From assembly GCF_013149805.1 (NCBI RefSeq), contig NZ_JABEZT010000001.1, forward strand, positions 434,001-498,000: 64,000 nucleotides of DNA. Direction: 5' to 3'. Below are positions 57,263 through 64,000 of this stretch, in pieces. A model generated the notes under the pieces. It searched no databases and was not told the origin of the DNA. It was given only the letters and a program-made list of their open reading frames with translations. How positions within the stretch are numbered: the stretch's first letter is position 1; every line of letters begins with the position of its first letter. This DNA is from Isoptericola chiayiensis (GTDB lineage: Bacteria; Actinomycetota; Actinomycetes; Actinomycetales; Cellulomonadaceae). The translations under genes were made by a program, and so were the position numbers.

Positions 57263-58725
57263 GGCTCTTCGCCGATCTGGTGGGGATCAGGGTGTGAGTC
57301 CTCTTGCGGCGAGGAGCATCCGTAGTCGGTAGTTCTCGCGGTTGCGGTAGTCGCGGGCGAGACGGCGGTGGAGCTCGATGATGCCGTTCATGGCCTCGGT
57401 AGGGCCGTTGTTCGCTCGGCCGGTGGCGAAGTAGGCCAGGAACGCCTCGCGCCAGCGGCGCAGGGTCCGCCCGAGGCGCGCGACTTCCGGGATCGGGCAG
57501 CGGCGGAACGACGCCAGGATCTTCTCGGCCAGGTGACGGCCGTCGGTCAGGTCTTGTTGCCGGTAGGCGGCTCGCAGCTGCTGGGCGCACTGCCAGGCGA
57601 CGAACACTTCCTCGTGTCGTTCGTCGGCCTCGATCGCGCGGGCCAGACGAGCCTGCTGTTTGTCGGCGAGGTTCTCCGCTCCGGCCCGCAGGATGGTCTG
57701 GATCCCCAGCAGTGGATCACCCTTACGGCCACGATGGCCGGTGGTGTCCTGCTGGACCCTGCGGCGGACCTCGTCCACGACCTGGGTGCCGAGCTTGACC
57801 ACGTGGAACGCGTCGAGCACCGCGGTCGCGTCTTCGAGCTGGTCGACGATGGCGGACTTGTAGCCGCCGAACGGATCCAGCGCTGCGACCTGCACGCCTG
57901 TGCGGAACTCCTGGCCGCGGGCGGTCAGCCAGTCGGCGTAGGCCTTCTTCGACCGGCCCGGGACCAGGTCGAGCAGTCGTGCGTGCACTCTGCCCTGGTC
58001 ATCGCGGGTGAGATCGACCATCCCGGTCAGTTCCTTCGGTCCACGCGTCTTCGGGTTGGCATGGTGCCAGACGTGCTCATCAACGCCGAGGCTTGTTACG
58101 CCCGCGAAGCGGGACTCGTCGGTGGCACGGCGTTCGAGCTCGGGCTTCACGGCCCGCCACAGCGCCCACCAGGAGACATCCAGGCGGCGCGCCAGGCCAG
58201 CGATCGTGGCATGTTCTCGGCGCAGCTGCCCGATCGCCCACCCCATCGCGCGGCCGGTGATCGAGCCACGCGGCGCCACGCGAACTGGGATCTGCTCGAC
58301 GAACGCCCCCCGAGGGCACGCCGCCTCTGGGCAGCGCCACATCCGTTGGCGCCACACGAGCCGAACCGGGACCTCGCCGTGGGACACGTCGTGCAGGACC
58401 CGCCGCCGGCGACCGCGGCTCGGGGCCACGACCCCACAGTCCGCACAGCCCTGCAACTGCCACGACGACGAGACCGTGACCGTCATCGTCGTCTCGGTCC
58501 GCTCGACCGTCTCGACGTGAACTACGGGCAGGCCCAGCAGGACGTCACATCGCGAGCAGGGGTCAGTAGTGGTGGGCGCGCAAGCGCACCCCGTAGCGTT
58601 GGACAACGTCGAGGTCCTCGAGATCGATCAGGTTGCTTGGTGGCTCCTGATCATCGGGGACCTCGACCCCCACGCCCAGCCCGTCACCCCGCCAGGGCCA
58701 CTCCCCACCAGATCGGCGAAGACCC
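57263..58725 (-). mobile_element. ISL3-family insertion sequence
   Basis: The 1463-base element is bounded by inverted repeats: GGCTCTTCGCCGATCTGG at 57263 and, on the other strand from 58725, GGGTCTTCGCCGATCTGG, continuing GTGGGGA on both sides; about 23 of 24 bases match. The GGNTCTT tip is typical of ISL3. It contains one transposase gene. The eight flanking bases on each side differ, so no target duplication is visible and a rearrangement may have followed insertion. Confidence 0.9.
57287..58606 (-). CDS. ISL3-family transposase
   Basis: A 439-residue transposase, full length. N-terminal zinc-ribbon cysteines (CADCGVV, CPEAACPRG) and an HTH precede the DDE core: LGVDEHVWHH, ALDPFGGYKSAIVDQL, and the glutamate in NNGPTEAMNGIIELH. 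Start at 58606. The upstream tip of the element and this reading frame are both intact, so it may be active. Confidence 0.95.
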   Translation of the reverse strand: MSNATGCACAPTTTDPCSRCDVLLGLPVVHVETVERTETTMTVTVSSSWQLQGCADCGVVAPSRGRRRRVLHDVSHGEVPVRLVWRQRMWRCPEAACPRGAFVEQIPVRVAPRGSITGRAMGWAIGQLRREHATIAGLARRLDVSWWALWRAVKPELERRATDESRFAGVTSLGVDEHVWHHANPKTRGPKELTGMVDLTRDDQGRVHARLLDLVPGRSKKAYADWLTARGQEFRTGVQVAALDPFGGYKSAIVDQLEDATAVLDAFHVVKLGTQVVDEVRRRVQQDTTGHRGRKGDPLLGIQTILRAGAENLADKQQARLARAIEADERHEEVFVAWQCAQQLRAAYRQQDLTDGRHLAEKILASFRRCPIPEVARLGRTLRRWREAFLAYFATGRANNGPTEAMNGIIELHRRLARDYRNRENYRLRMLLAARGLTP

Positions 58726-58882
58726 ATGAATCAGACAGACACACCTGCACCCCTGCCGCACGTGGCACGGCACACATAAACTCGACTGTGAGCGTGACGT
58801 CGCTGGCGACGTCACCGTGGTTCGTGTCGATGAACGCGATCACTTCCGGTGTCGGCGGTCGAACTCCGCCTGGCAAACCGTG

Positions 58883-58963
58883 GTGGACGCCGAGCTCGCG
58901 ACACTCGGGTGGGTCGACTGGCACAACTCCCAACGGCTGCACACCGATCTCGGAGACCTGCGG
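58883..58963 (+). pseudogene. IS3/IS481-type transposase C-terminal relic
   Basis: The frame VDAELATLGWVDWHNSQRL then HTDLGDLR matches the end of an IS3- or IS481-type transposase (WVDWHN, RLH). It has no intact upstream part. It is cut at 58963 by the IS3 element, whose first bases TGA serve as a stop. Sequence from 60335 encoding HQTEGES-like residues may be its other half. The 240 bases between 58726 and here otherwise hold only debris. Confidence 0.6.
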
Positions 58964-59017
58964 TGAAGCGTCCCAGGTTTGATGCCGCTGCTGTTTGAGT
59001 CCGGAAGGATGGACAGC

Positions 59018-59329
59018 ATGCCGAAGAAGATCGATCCCGAGCTGCGCGCGAGGTGCGTGCGGTTGGTGCGCGAGCACCTGCAGGAGTACCCCACGCTGAC
59101 AGCGGCCGTCACGGCGGTGGCGCGCCAGGAGGGTGTATCGCGCGAGTCGGTGCGGCGCTGGCTGGCCCAGGCCGAGGTCGACGACGGCACCCGGCCGGGC
59201 GTGACGAGCGAGGAGTCTGCCGAGGTCAAGCGCCTCAAGGCCGAGAACAGGCGCCTGCGGGAGGACAACGAGATCCTGCGCCGGGCGTCGATTTTCTTCG
59301 CGGGGGAGCTCGACCCCCGAAACCGCTGA
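59018..59329 (+). CDS. IS3-family transposase orfA
   Basis: A 103-residue HTH protein with the HTH in AVTAVARQEGVSRESVRRWL and a leucine-zipper-like coil VKRLKAENRRLREDNEIL. The ATG at 59018 follows GGAAGGATGG. orfB lies in the -1 frame; the runs GGGGG (59303-59307) and CCCCC (59315-59319) just before the orfA stop are candidate slippage sites for a fused transposase. Confidence 0.92.
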   Translation: MPKKIDPELRARCVRLVREHLQEYPTLTAAVTAVARQEGVSRESVRRWLAQAEVDDGTRPGVTSEESAEVKRLKAENRRLREDNEILRRASIFFAGELDPRNR

Positions 59330-59349
59330 TCCTGGCGTTCGTCGACGAG

Positions 59350-60306
59350 ATGAGGGCCGAGGGCTATGCAGTCGAGTCGATCGTTCGCGTCCTGCGTCAA
59401 CAGGGCCTGCAGATCGCTGCACGGACCTACCGGGCGTGGAAGCGCCCCGCCCCGATCGCGGCCCGCACCGTCACCGACGCCCTGGTCGAGGACAAGGTCC
59501 GCGCCCTGGCCTGGACTTTCAACGAGGTCACCGGACGGATGCAGATGACGCCTGAGGGCCTGTACGGACGGCGCAAGTGGGTCGCCCTGCTCCGCCGCCA
59601 GCACGACCTGGCCGGCACGTCTCGCGGCGCGGTGGACCGGGCGATGCGAAGCCTCGGGCTCGAGGGTGTGCGGCGGGCGAAGAATCTGCGCACCACCATT
59701 GCCGACCCGAGCGGGAAACGAGCCGGTGACCTGCTGAACCGTGACTTCACAGCACCGGCCCCGAACCTGACGTGGGTCACCGACTTCACCTACGTGCGCA
59801 CCTGGGCGGGGTTCGTCTACGTCGCGTTCATCGTGGACGTCTTCGCCCAGCGGATCATCGGCTGGCACGCCAGCTCCAGCAAGAAGGTCGACCTGGTCAT
59901 GACCCCACTGCGGATCGCGCTCTGGCAACGCGAGCGCGACGGAAACCCTGTCTCACCAGGGGATTTGATCCACCACAGCGACGCCGGGTCGCAGTACACG
60001 GCGATTCGCCTGACCGAGCACCTCGCCCTCGAAGGCATCGCGCCTTCGATCGGGACTGTCGGCGATGCCTACGACAACGCCCTCATGGAGACGATCAACG
60101 GTCTGTTCAAGACCGAGTGCATCCGCACCACCGTCTTCCATCCCGGCCCCTACCGCACCCTCGCCGACGTCGAGTACGCGACCGCCGGATGGGTCGACTG
60201 GTACAACAACCGCCGTCTCCACGGCTCTCTCGGGATGCTCACCCCGATAGAGTTCGAGACGCTCCACTACGCGGCCCTCACCCGAGAGCCCGAACCCGCA
60301 AAGTAG
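59350..60306 (+). CDS. IS3-family transposase orfB (DDE integrase core)
   Basis: About 318 residues from the ATG at 59350; the frame opens upstream and is probably expressed by -1 frameshifting from orfA. The DDE residues lie in WVTDFTYVRTWAG, HHSDAGSQYT and NALMETINGLFKTE. The HTH_21 region DEMRAEGYAVESIVRVLRQQ is complete. The C-terminus GWVDWYNNRRLHGSLGM is like the neighbouring relic. Appears intact. Confidence 0.93.
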   Translation: MRAEGYAVESIVRVLRQQGLQIAARTYRAWKRPAPIAARTVTDALVEDKVRALAWTFNEVTGRMQMTPEGLYGRRKWVALLRRQHDLAGTSRGAVDRAMRSLGLEGVRRAKNLRTTIADPSGKRAGDLLNRDFTAPAPNLTWVTDFTYVRTWAGFVYVAFIVDVFAQRIIGWHASSSKKVDLVMTPLRIALWQRERDGNPVSPGDLIHHSDAGSQYTAIRLTEHLALEGIAPSIGTVGDAYDNALMETINGLFKTECIRTTVFHPGPYRTLADVEYATAGWVDWYNNRRLHGSLGMLTPIEFETLHYAALTREPEPAK

Positions 60307-60415
60307 CGGCAGAGAACCCGGGCCGGTTCAGCGGTCCGTCGGGTTGGGAGCGAGGCTCTACGCTCCGCAGCAGGGCCACGAAGCCCTGGTCAGAATCAAA
60401 CGACCAACGCCACCA

Positions 60416-63178
60416 TCAAACGGAGGGCGAATCATCGTCAAAGGCTGTCGACGGCCTCCGCCAGGCATCCTCGTCAAACGCCAGAAGAGTTTCGAAACGA
60501 TGCTCACTCGACGCAGTCACGCGATGCCCCATGGACCAGGACGGCGTGAACTCGTAGTCCGAAGCGGACCGCCAGCCCCTCAGGGGAACACTCTGCCCCC
60601 TCACTGGTTCTACCAATTCATCGCCCGACAGCGAAATGACAGACAAGGTGCCGGACTTTCTCCCCATCGAAAACTCAACCCGATCGTTCGAAATGGTCGG
60701 CCGGTCGAACGCTTCCGCAAGGTTCCACCAAACAACAAATGAATGTTTGCTCGAAGAGGTGACCTGGACAAAATCATCTACCAGTAGCCATTCCCCTGGA
60801 CACAGGGTAACAGTACGATGGTGCACCCAGTCGCCATGATCGACGCGACCAACAATCCGAAACTGGCCATCTCTTTTCTGCCCAAATGACAGTGCTGAGC
60901 CATACGGTGCGCGATTTCTTCGGTCATGGTCCTGCCGGTCGAACTGAACGGTGTTGTGGGCCACAACGCTCTCGACATACTGCCGCTCCGGACGACCATA
61001 GTAGAAGCCCTTCAAGCGGTCGGGAGAGTCACGCGGCAGAGGATCCAGGTATCCGAAACGGCCACTATCGATCAGAATCTCCTGCTCACGATCAAACCAT
61101 GTGACCGACAAGTCATCGCAATGCTTGTGGGTGCGCGAGTGAAAACCCGCCATAAAAGACAAGTAACCTGCACCTAGGTGGTCATCAGTTCCCTTTGGCT
61201 GCGGAGAACGAACAAAACCATACCCCGACTCTTTGAGGATCAGCATCTCCTCAGGGTTCGGAATCCCAGCCCGCCCCGAGCTCGCCAGGAACTGCGTATG
61301 AGGCGTCGAGAAGGTACGCCCACGCGGTGGAACCCGACGCGCCGGGGAGTCCCCAATCTCGACCGTTCTACGGTCGGGCCTAATGAACCATCCCATGACC
61401 TCGGCCGCACGAACGATCCGCTCCCTTGCGTCCGCCGAATCGAGCAAGCCATCGTCCATTGCATCGAGGAACGACCCAAGAAGCAAGCGATGATAGTCAG
61501 GTGAATGCTCCAGGTGTCCACCATCGTAAGCAAATTGCTTCGAAGCCACCGCCTCAAGACGGTCCACGCCCTGATGATGCACATACTCCATAGCTGGCAA
61601 CGTCGCCAATCGACGGGCGAAACTCAACTGTCCGATGGCCGTGTAGAATCCATGGTTTGTCGCGGCGTTGAAGGCAGTGGGTCTACAGATTTCGCGCTGA
61701 TGCCGCACAGTCGATCGCAACAAAGTATCAATAACTGAATCAGGCTCACCCTCGTGTATGGCCTCCTGCAGCAAATATGCAAGTCTCGGCGCACGTTTAG
61801 CGATGGCCATATCGTACCAAGCCATGGTGCCGCTGCCAGACGTTTCTGAAAGAGCCTCACACCAACTACGAGCACGATCGATGCACCAATCGAGGGATTC
61901 GCGATCTCCGGATGCACTCCAACTTCTCAAGAACGGGACCATAAAGTCCCATGCGTGAAGGCTATAGGCTTGGGACCGGTTATCAGCACCTGCTTCGAAC
62001 CAATTGATGTCTGGCAGAATCCTTAACGGTGCGAGGTTCCCAAACTTCCAGCCGATGTGCCGAATATCCTCAACAGTGCCGGCTCCGCCCGCATCAGAAA
62101 TTCGATCCAATGGTAGCCGTGGTGAGTCTACGACACGGGACCGGACGGCCAAGACAGAAGGGGGTGACATCGCGCGCGCGAGCGCGACATCTCTGTCTGA
62201 GATTTGCACGCCTATCTCTAAGAGGGACAACCATTCGAGCGTACTCACGTCTCGACTCGCGAAGCCAACAACCTGTGCGCCCGACAATCCATGCCTGTAT
62301 AACGCTTCCTTCTGTGCCCGGCGAACCAAGGCTGCACTTGCCGAGGCAGCAACTCGCGCTTCGCAACGCGATTCAAGTACATCGCGGTCTGGAGTTCCCG
62401 ACCCAAAGGGATCATGGTACCTATATGCACCGTCGGCTGAACTGGTTGAAGCCGGCCGCGGACTATCGAAACTGTGATCGGTCTTGTATAGGAATGGGAT
62501 CCCGTGCCTTCGGCAAACGCTCGCGGCTGCTAACCCATCGACATAGGTCGAGATTGCCAGAATTGCTGAAGGACGGACCTTACGTACAACGGCATCCAAC
62601 CTCTTTTGGTAGAGCTTCATCCACTCGACGGTAGGTATGTCCTCGGACGGAGGCCCTGGGATTGCGTAGTGTTTCACGCCATCAACATCATGAACATCGT
62701 AACCATCGGCTTCGACGGAGCCCATCCTATACGCGACCGATGCGTAGAGCCCGAGGTGGTCGGAGATACGGAGCAACGCCTCCGCACTGCGTTTGTCCTC
62801 TACGAATGTCGAGGGCGGCGCTACAATCAACAATCGCGCGGGCGATGACTGAAGAACGGACGATTCGATATTAGTGCTATCGACAGACTCGTCGTTGAGG
62901 AGGGCCAACTTCGACCTAAGTGGCGCAGCATAATTCGAGCGCGGTATGTCGGGTCGCCCATCCAGTTCTTCAGCCACCACCAACGCTCGCTCCACATAGC
63001 CCTGGTCATAGAGTAGTGCGAAGAGTTCTTTCAGATGGATCGAAGAGATTCGTCCCATATGCTCGAACTGCTGGATCTCCTCGAATAATGGAGCGGCCAG
63101 TTGCTGGTCGAGTCGCTCCTGAACATACGCAGCCAGCCGCCTCTTACAACCTGCCATCGATTCGTCGGGATTTTGCAT
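60416..63178 (-). CDS. Glycosyltransferase-like N-terminus fused to heparinase II/III-type lyase
   Basis: A 920-residue protein of low-GC codon use. Residues about 90-330 look like a GT-B N-terminal Rossmann half (RLLIVAPPSTFVEDKRSAEA; ILAISTYVDGLAAASVCRRH) without the usual C-terminal donor domain. Residues 380-600 form the alpha-toroid of polysaccharide lyases (FNAATNHGFYTAIGQL; GGHLEHSPDYH), and 620-900 the heparinase II/III beta-sheet domain (HKHCDDLSVTWFDREQ). Asn/His and Tyr in those motifs are candidate catalytic residues. It would cleave an acidic glycan, perhaps the one made here. The C-terminal end overlaps transposase debris and may be truncated. Confidence 0.75.
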   Translation of the reverse strand: MQNPDESMAGCKRRLAAYVQERLDQQLAAPLFEEIQQFEHMGRISSIHLKELFALLYDQGYVERALVVAEELDGRPDIPRSNYAAPLRSKLALLNDESVDSTNIESSVLQSSPARLLIVAPPSTFVEDKRSAEALLRISDHLGLYASVAYRMGSVEADGYDVHDVDGVKHYAIPGPPSEDIPTVEWMKLYQKRLDAVVRKVRPSAILAISTYVDGLAAASVCRRHGIPFLYKTDHSFDSPRPASTSSADGAYRYHDPFGSGTPDRDVLESRCEARVAASASAALVRRAQKEALYRHGLSGAQVVGFASRDVSTLEWLSLLEIGVQISDRDVALARAMSPPSVLAVRSRVVDSPRLPLDRISDAGGAGTVEDIRHIGWKFGNLAPLRILPDINWFEAGADNRSQAYSLHAWDFMVPFLRSWSASGDRESLDWCIDRARSWCEALSETSGSGTMAWYDMAIAKRAPRLAYLLQEAIHEGEPDSVIDTLLRSTVRHQREICRPTAFNAATNHGFYTAIGQLSFARRLATLPAMEYVHHQGVDRLEAVASKQFAYDGGHLEHSPDYHRLLLGSFLDAMDDGLLDSADARERIVRAAEVMGWFIRPDRRTVEIGDSPARRVPPRGRTFSTPHTQFLASSGRAGIPNPEEMLILKESGYGFVRSPQPKGTDDHLGAGYLSFMAGFHSRTHKHCDDLSVTWFDREQEILIDSGRFGYLDPLPRDSPDRLKGFYYGRPERQYVESVVAHNTVQFDRQDHDRRNRAPYGSALSFGQKRDGQFRIVGRVDHGDWVHHRTVTLCPGEWLLVDDFVQVTSSSKHSFVVWWNLAEAFDRPTISNDRVEFSMGRKSGTLSVISLSGDELVEPVRGQSVPLRGWRSASDYEFTPSWSMGHRVTASSEHRFETLLAFDEDAWRRPSTAFDDDSPSV

Positions 63179-63274
63179 CGGTGCCCCATCTATCGAGTGC
63201 GCAACTACATATTGTGGTCTAAGGCTGGAGTCGACTGCCTAGATCCGACTAAAAGTCAAGAGCCGTCATATTCC

Positions 63275-64000
63275 TCACGCAGCAGACGTGCCAAGATTCA
63301 CCCCTATAGAACTATAGAACTCTAGATAAGTTAGCGCGTTACCATCCCATCTACGTTCCCGGCGCACCCAGTCCGCACCCTTGCGCGCCATGATTGCCAT
63401 CTGGTCGGGATCCGCAATTAGTTGCGCCATCGTTGCCGAAAGGTCGCAATGGTCATCCGCCATAAACAACTGGACTGCACCGGAGTCGCGCGCAATTTCT
63501 GCGAGAGCGCCCACGTCCGAGAATATACAAGGGCGTCCCGTCGACATCGCTTCAAAAGGTTTCAGCGGTGTTACTAGCTCCGTGACTGCCGCCTTCTTAC
63601 GCGGCACCACAAATAAATCAATCAGTCCATAGTACTCAAGTACTCTATCGTGAGCTACGCGGCCCGTAAACTTTACGCCTTTTACTCCCAGCTGCGTGGC
63701 GAGCGCCTTGAGACTGGCAAGTTGCGCCCCGTCGCCTACAATAACTAGGACTATTGGGCCGGTGAGCGAGGAAACGGAATTGACGAGCGACGTCGAGTGC
63801 TGAGTCAGACTGCCGATATCCCTATCGCCGTTGAATTCCGATAGCTTATCAAGCAGATCCATTATCGCGATTTGCTTGGAGTCAACGGTGCTATCGCCTC
63901 TCTGCCGCGCTGCGCCTTCGATTCCGCCGGTGGCGCGATCCGAAGACGACGTCTCCAGGAGCGGGCTCTCGGTTCCTTCTAGCACTGCACCCTTGTACGC
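63275..64000 (-). CDS. GT4-type glycosyltransferase, 5' end outside window
   Basis: The C-terminal donor domain of a GT-B enzyme, open to the window edge. VIVGDGAQLASLKALATQLGV and VKFTGRVAHDRVLEYY precede VTPLKPFEAMSTGRPCIFSDVG, the sugar-nucleotide motif, strikingly like that in the large GT4 at 33886. An unusual polar insertion of about 50 residues lies before PIVLVIVGDG. Low GC. Same strand as the lyase fusion, 97 bases upstream of it; the gap holds nothing clear. Confidence 0.82.
   Translation of the reverse strand, partial: AYKGAVLEGTESPLLETSSSDRATGGIEGAARQRGDSTVDSKQIAIMDLLDKLSEFNGDRDIGSLTQHSTSLVNSVSSLTGPIVLVIVGDGAQLASLKALATQLGVKGVKFTGRVAHDRVLEYYGLIDLFVVPRKKAAVTELVTPLKPFEAMSTGRPCIFSDVGALAEIARDSGAVQLFMADDHCDLSATMAQLIADPDQMAIMARKGADWVRRERRWDGNALTYLEFYSSIGVNLGTSAA

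Larger units (their letters stand above)
58964..60330 (+). mobile_element. IS3-family insertion sequence with GCGG target duplication
   Basis: The ends are TGAAGCGTCCCAGGTT from 58964 and, inverted from 60330, TGAACCGGCCCGGGTT, with a shared GCCGCT further in. The four bases GCGG flank both sides (58960-58963 and 60331-60334), a clean target duplication. Total 1367 bases, with orfA and orfB. Inserted into an older transposase relic. Confidence 0.92.

Noticed and set aside
57135-57590. A 151-codon frame at the left edge of the ISL3 element
   Set aside because: It crosses the IS border, is Pro/Arg-rich, and overlaps the transposase out of frame.
60344-62634. Several plus-strand frames of 70-200 codons opposite the lyase-fusion gene
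   Set aside because: No family features; the minus-strand frame is continuous for 920 codons with lyase motifs.

Overview
The window is high-GC actinobacterial DNA, most likely from a Micrococcales genome of the Cellulomonas/Isoptericola/Cellulosimicrobium kind. That placement is inferred from base composition, frequent GTG starts, GTGA/ATGA start-stop overlaps, an IdeR-type regulator, c-di-AMP riboswitches ahead of NlpC/P60 genes, and a plant-sugar gene set (xylose isomerase, xylulokinase, GH28 pectinase, GH27 alpha-galactosidase). No ribosomal RNA gene is present, so genus is not fixed. GC stays very high to about 54.4 kb and then falls clearly outside the insertion sequences, which marks a recently acquired or fast-evolving part of a surface-polysaccharide locus.

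Layout. 0-8.9 kb: end of an MFS exporter, a DinB-like protein, tRNA-Arg(CCT), a ROK repressor divergent from xylA-xylB, a GH28 enzyme, and thyA-folA. 8.9-14.4 kb: small housekeeping and hypothetical genes (OsmC, SRPBCC, EcsC-like, class I aminotransferase, acidic-tailed membrane protein). 14.5-18.7 kb: a polar amino-acid/ectoine-type ABC importer (ATPase, two permeases, binding protein) divergent from a GntR/FCD regulator with a palindromic operator between them. 18.9-24.5 kb: serine hydrolase, Drr-type ABC exporter, DUF559-like protein, UspA. 24.8-27.1 kb: two paralogous NlpC/P60 hydrolases, each behind its own c-di-AMP riboswitch. 27.2-31.1 kb: IdeR/DtxR regulator, serC, MFS transporter, hypothetical. 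31.2-46 kb: cell-wall glycopolymer genes (two LytR-CpsA-Psr ligases, three GT4 and one GT2 glycosyltransferase, two paralogous methyltransferases, one of them fused to a flippase-like membrane domain, and a DUF2142 membrane protein), then Fic and alpha-galactosidase. 46-64 kb: HTH protein, sulfotransferases, rmlA/rmlD/rmlC/rmlB, Wzm/Wzt-type ABC exporter, wecB, a DUF6270-sulfotransferase fusion, two insertion sequences (ISL3 and IS3 families, the latter inside an older transposase relic), a giant glycosyltransferase-like/heparinase-like protein, and a truncated GT4.

How it works together. The second half reads as one pathway: dTDP-rhamnose (rml) and UDP-ManNAc (wecB) supply sugars, glycosyltransferases assemble a chain, Wzm/Wzt exports it, sulfotransferase-like and methyltransferase enzymes decorate it, and LCP proteins attach it to peptidoglycan. 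The xyl block, GH28 and GH27 support plant polysaccharide use.

The most unusual signal is not a protein system. The window carries several families of short palindromic, locally periodic elements (cores GTGGGCGCAC, GAGATACCGG, GCCTACCT and two singletons). They sit mostly between genes, but two are inserted in frame inside one glycosyltransferase gene, and others form the 3' ends of the pectinase and dihydrofolate reductase genes. Unit periods of 19, 20 and 23 bases, arranged head to head, recur.
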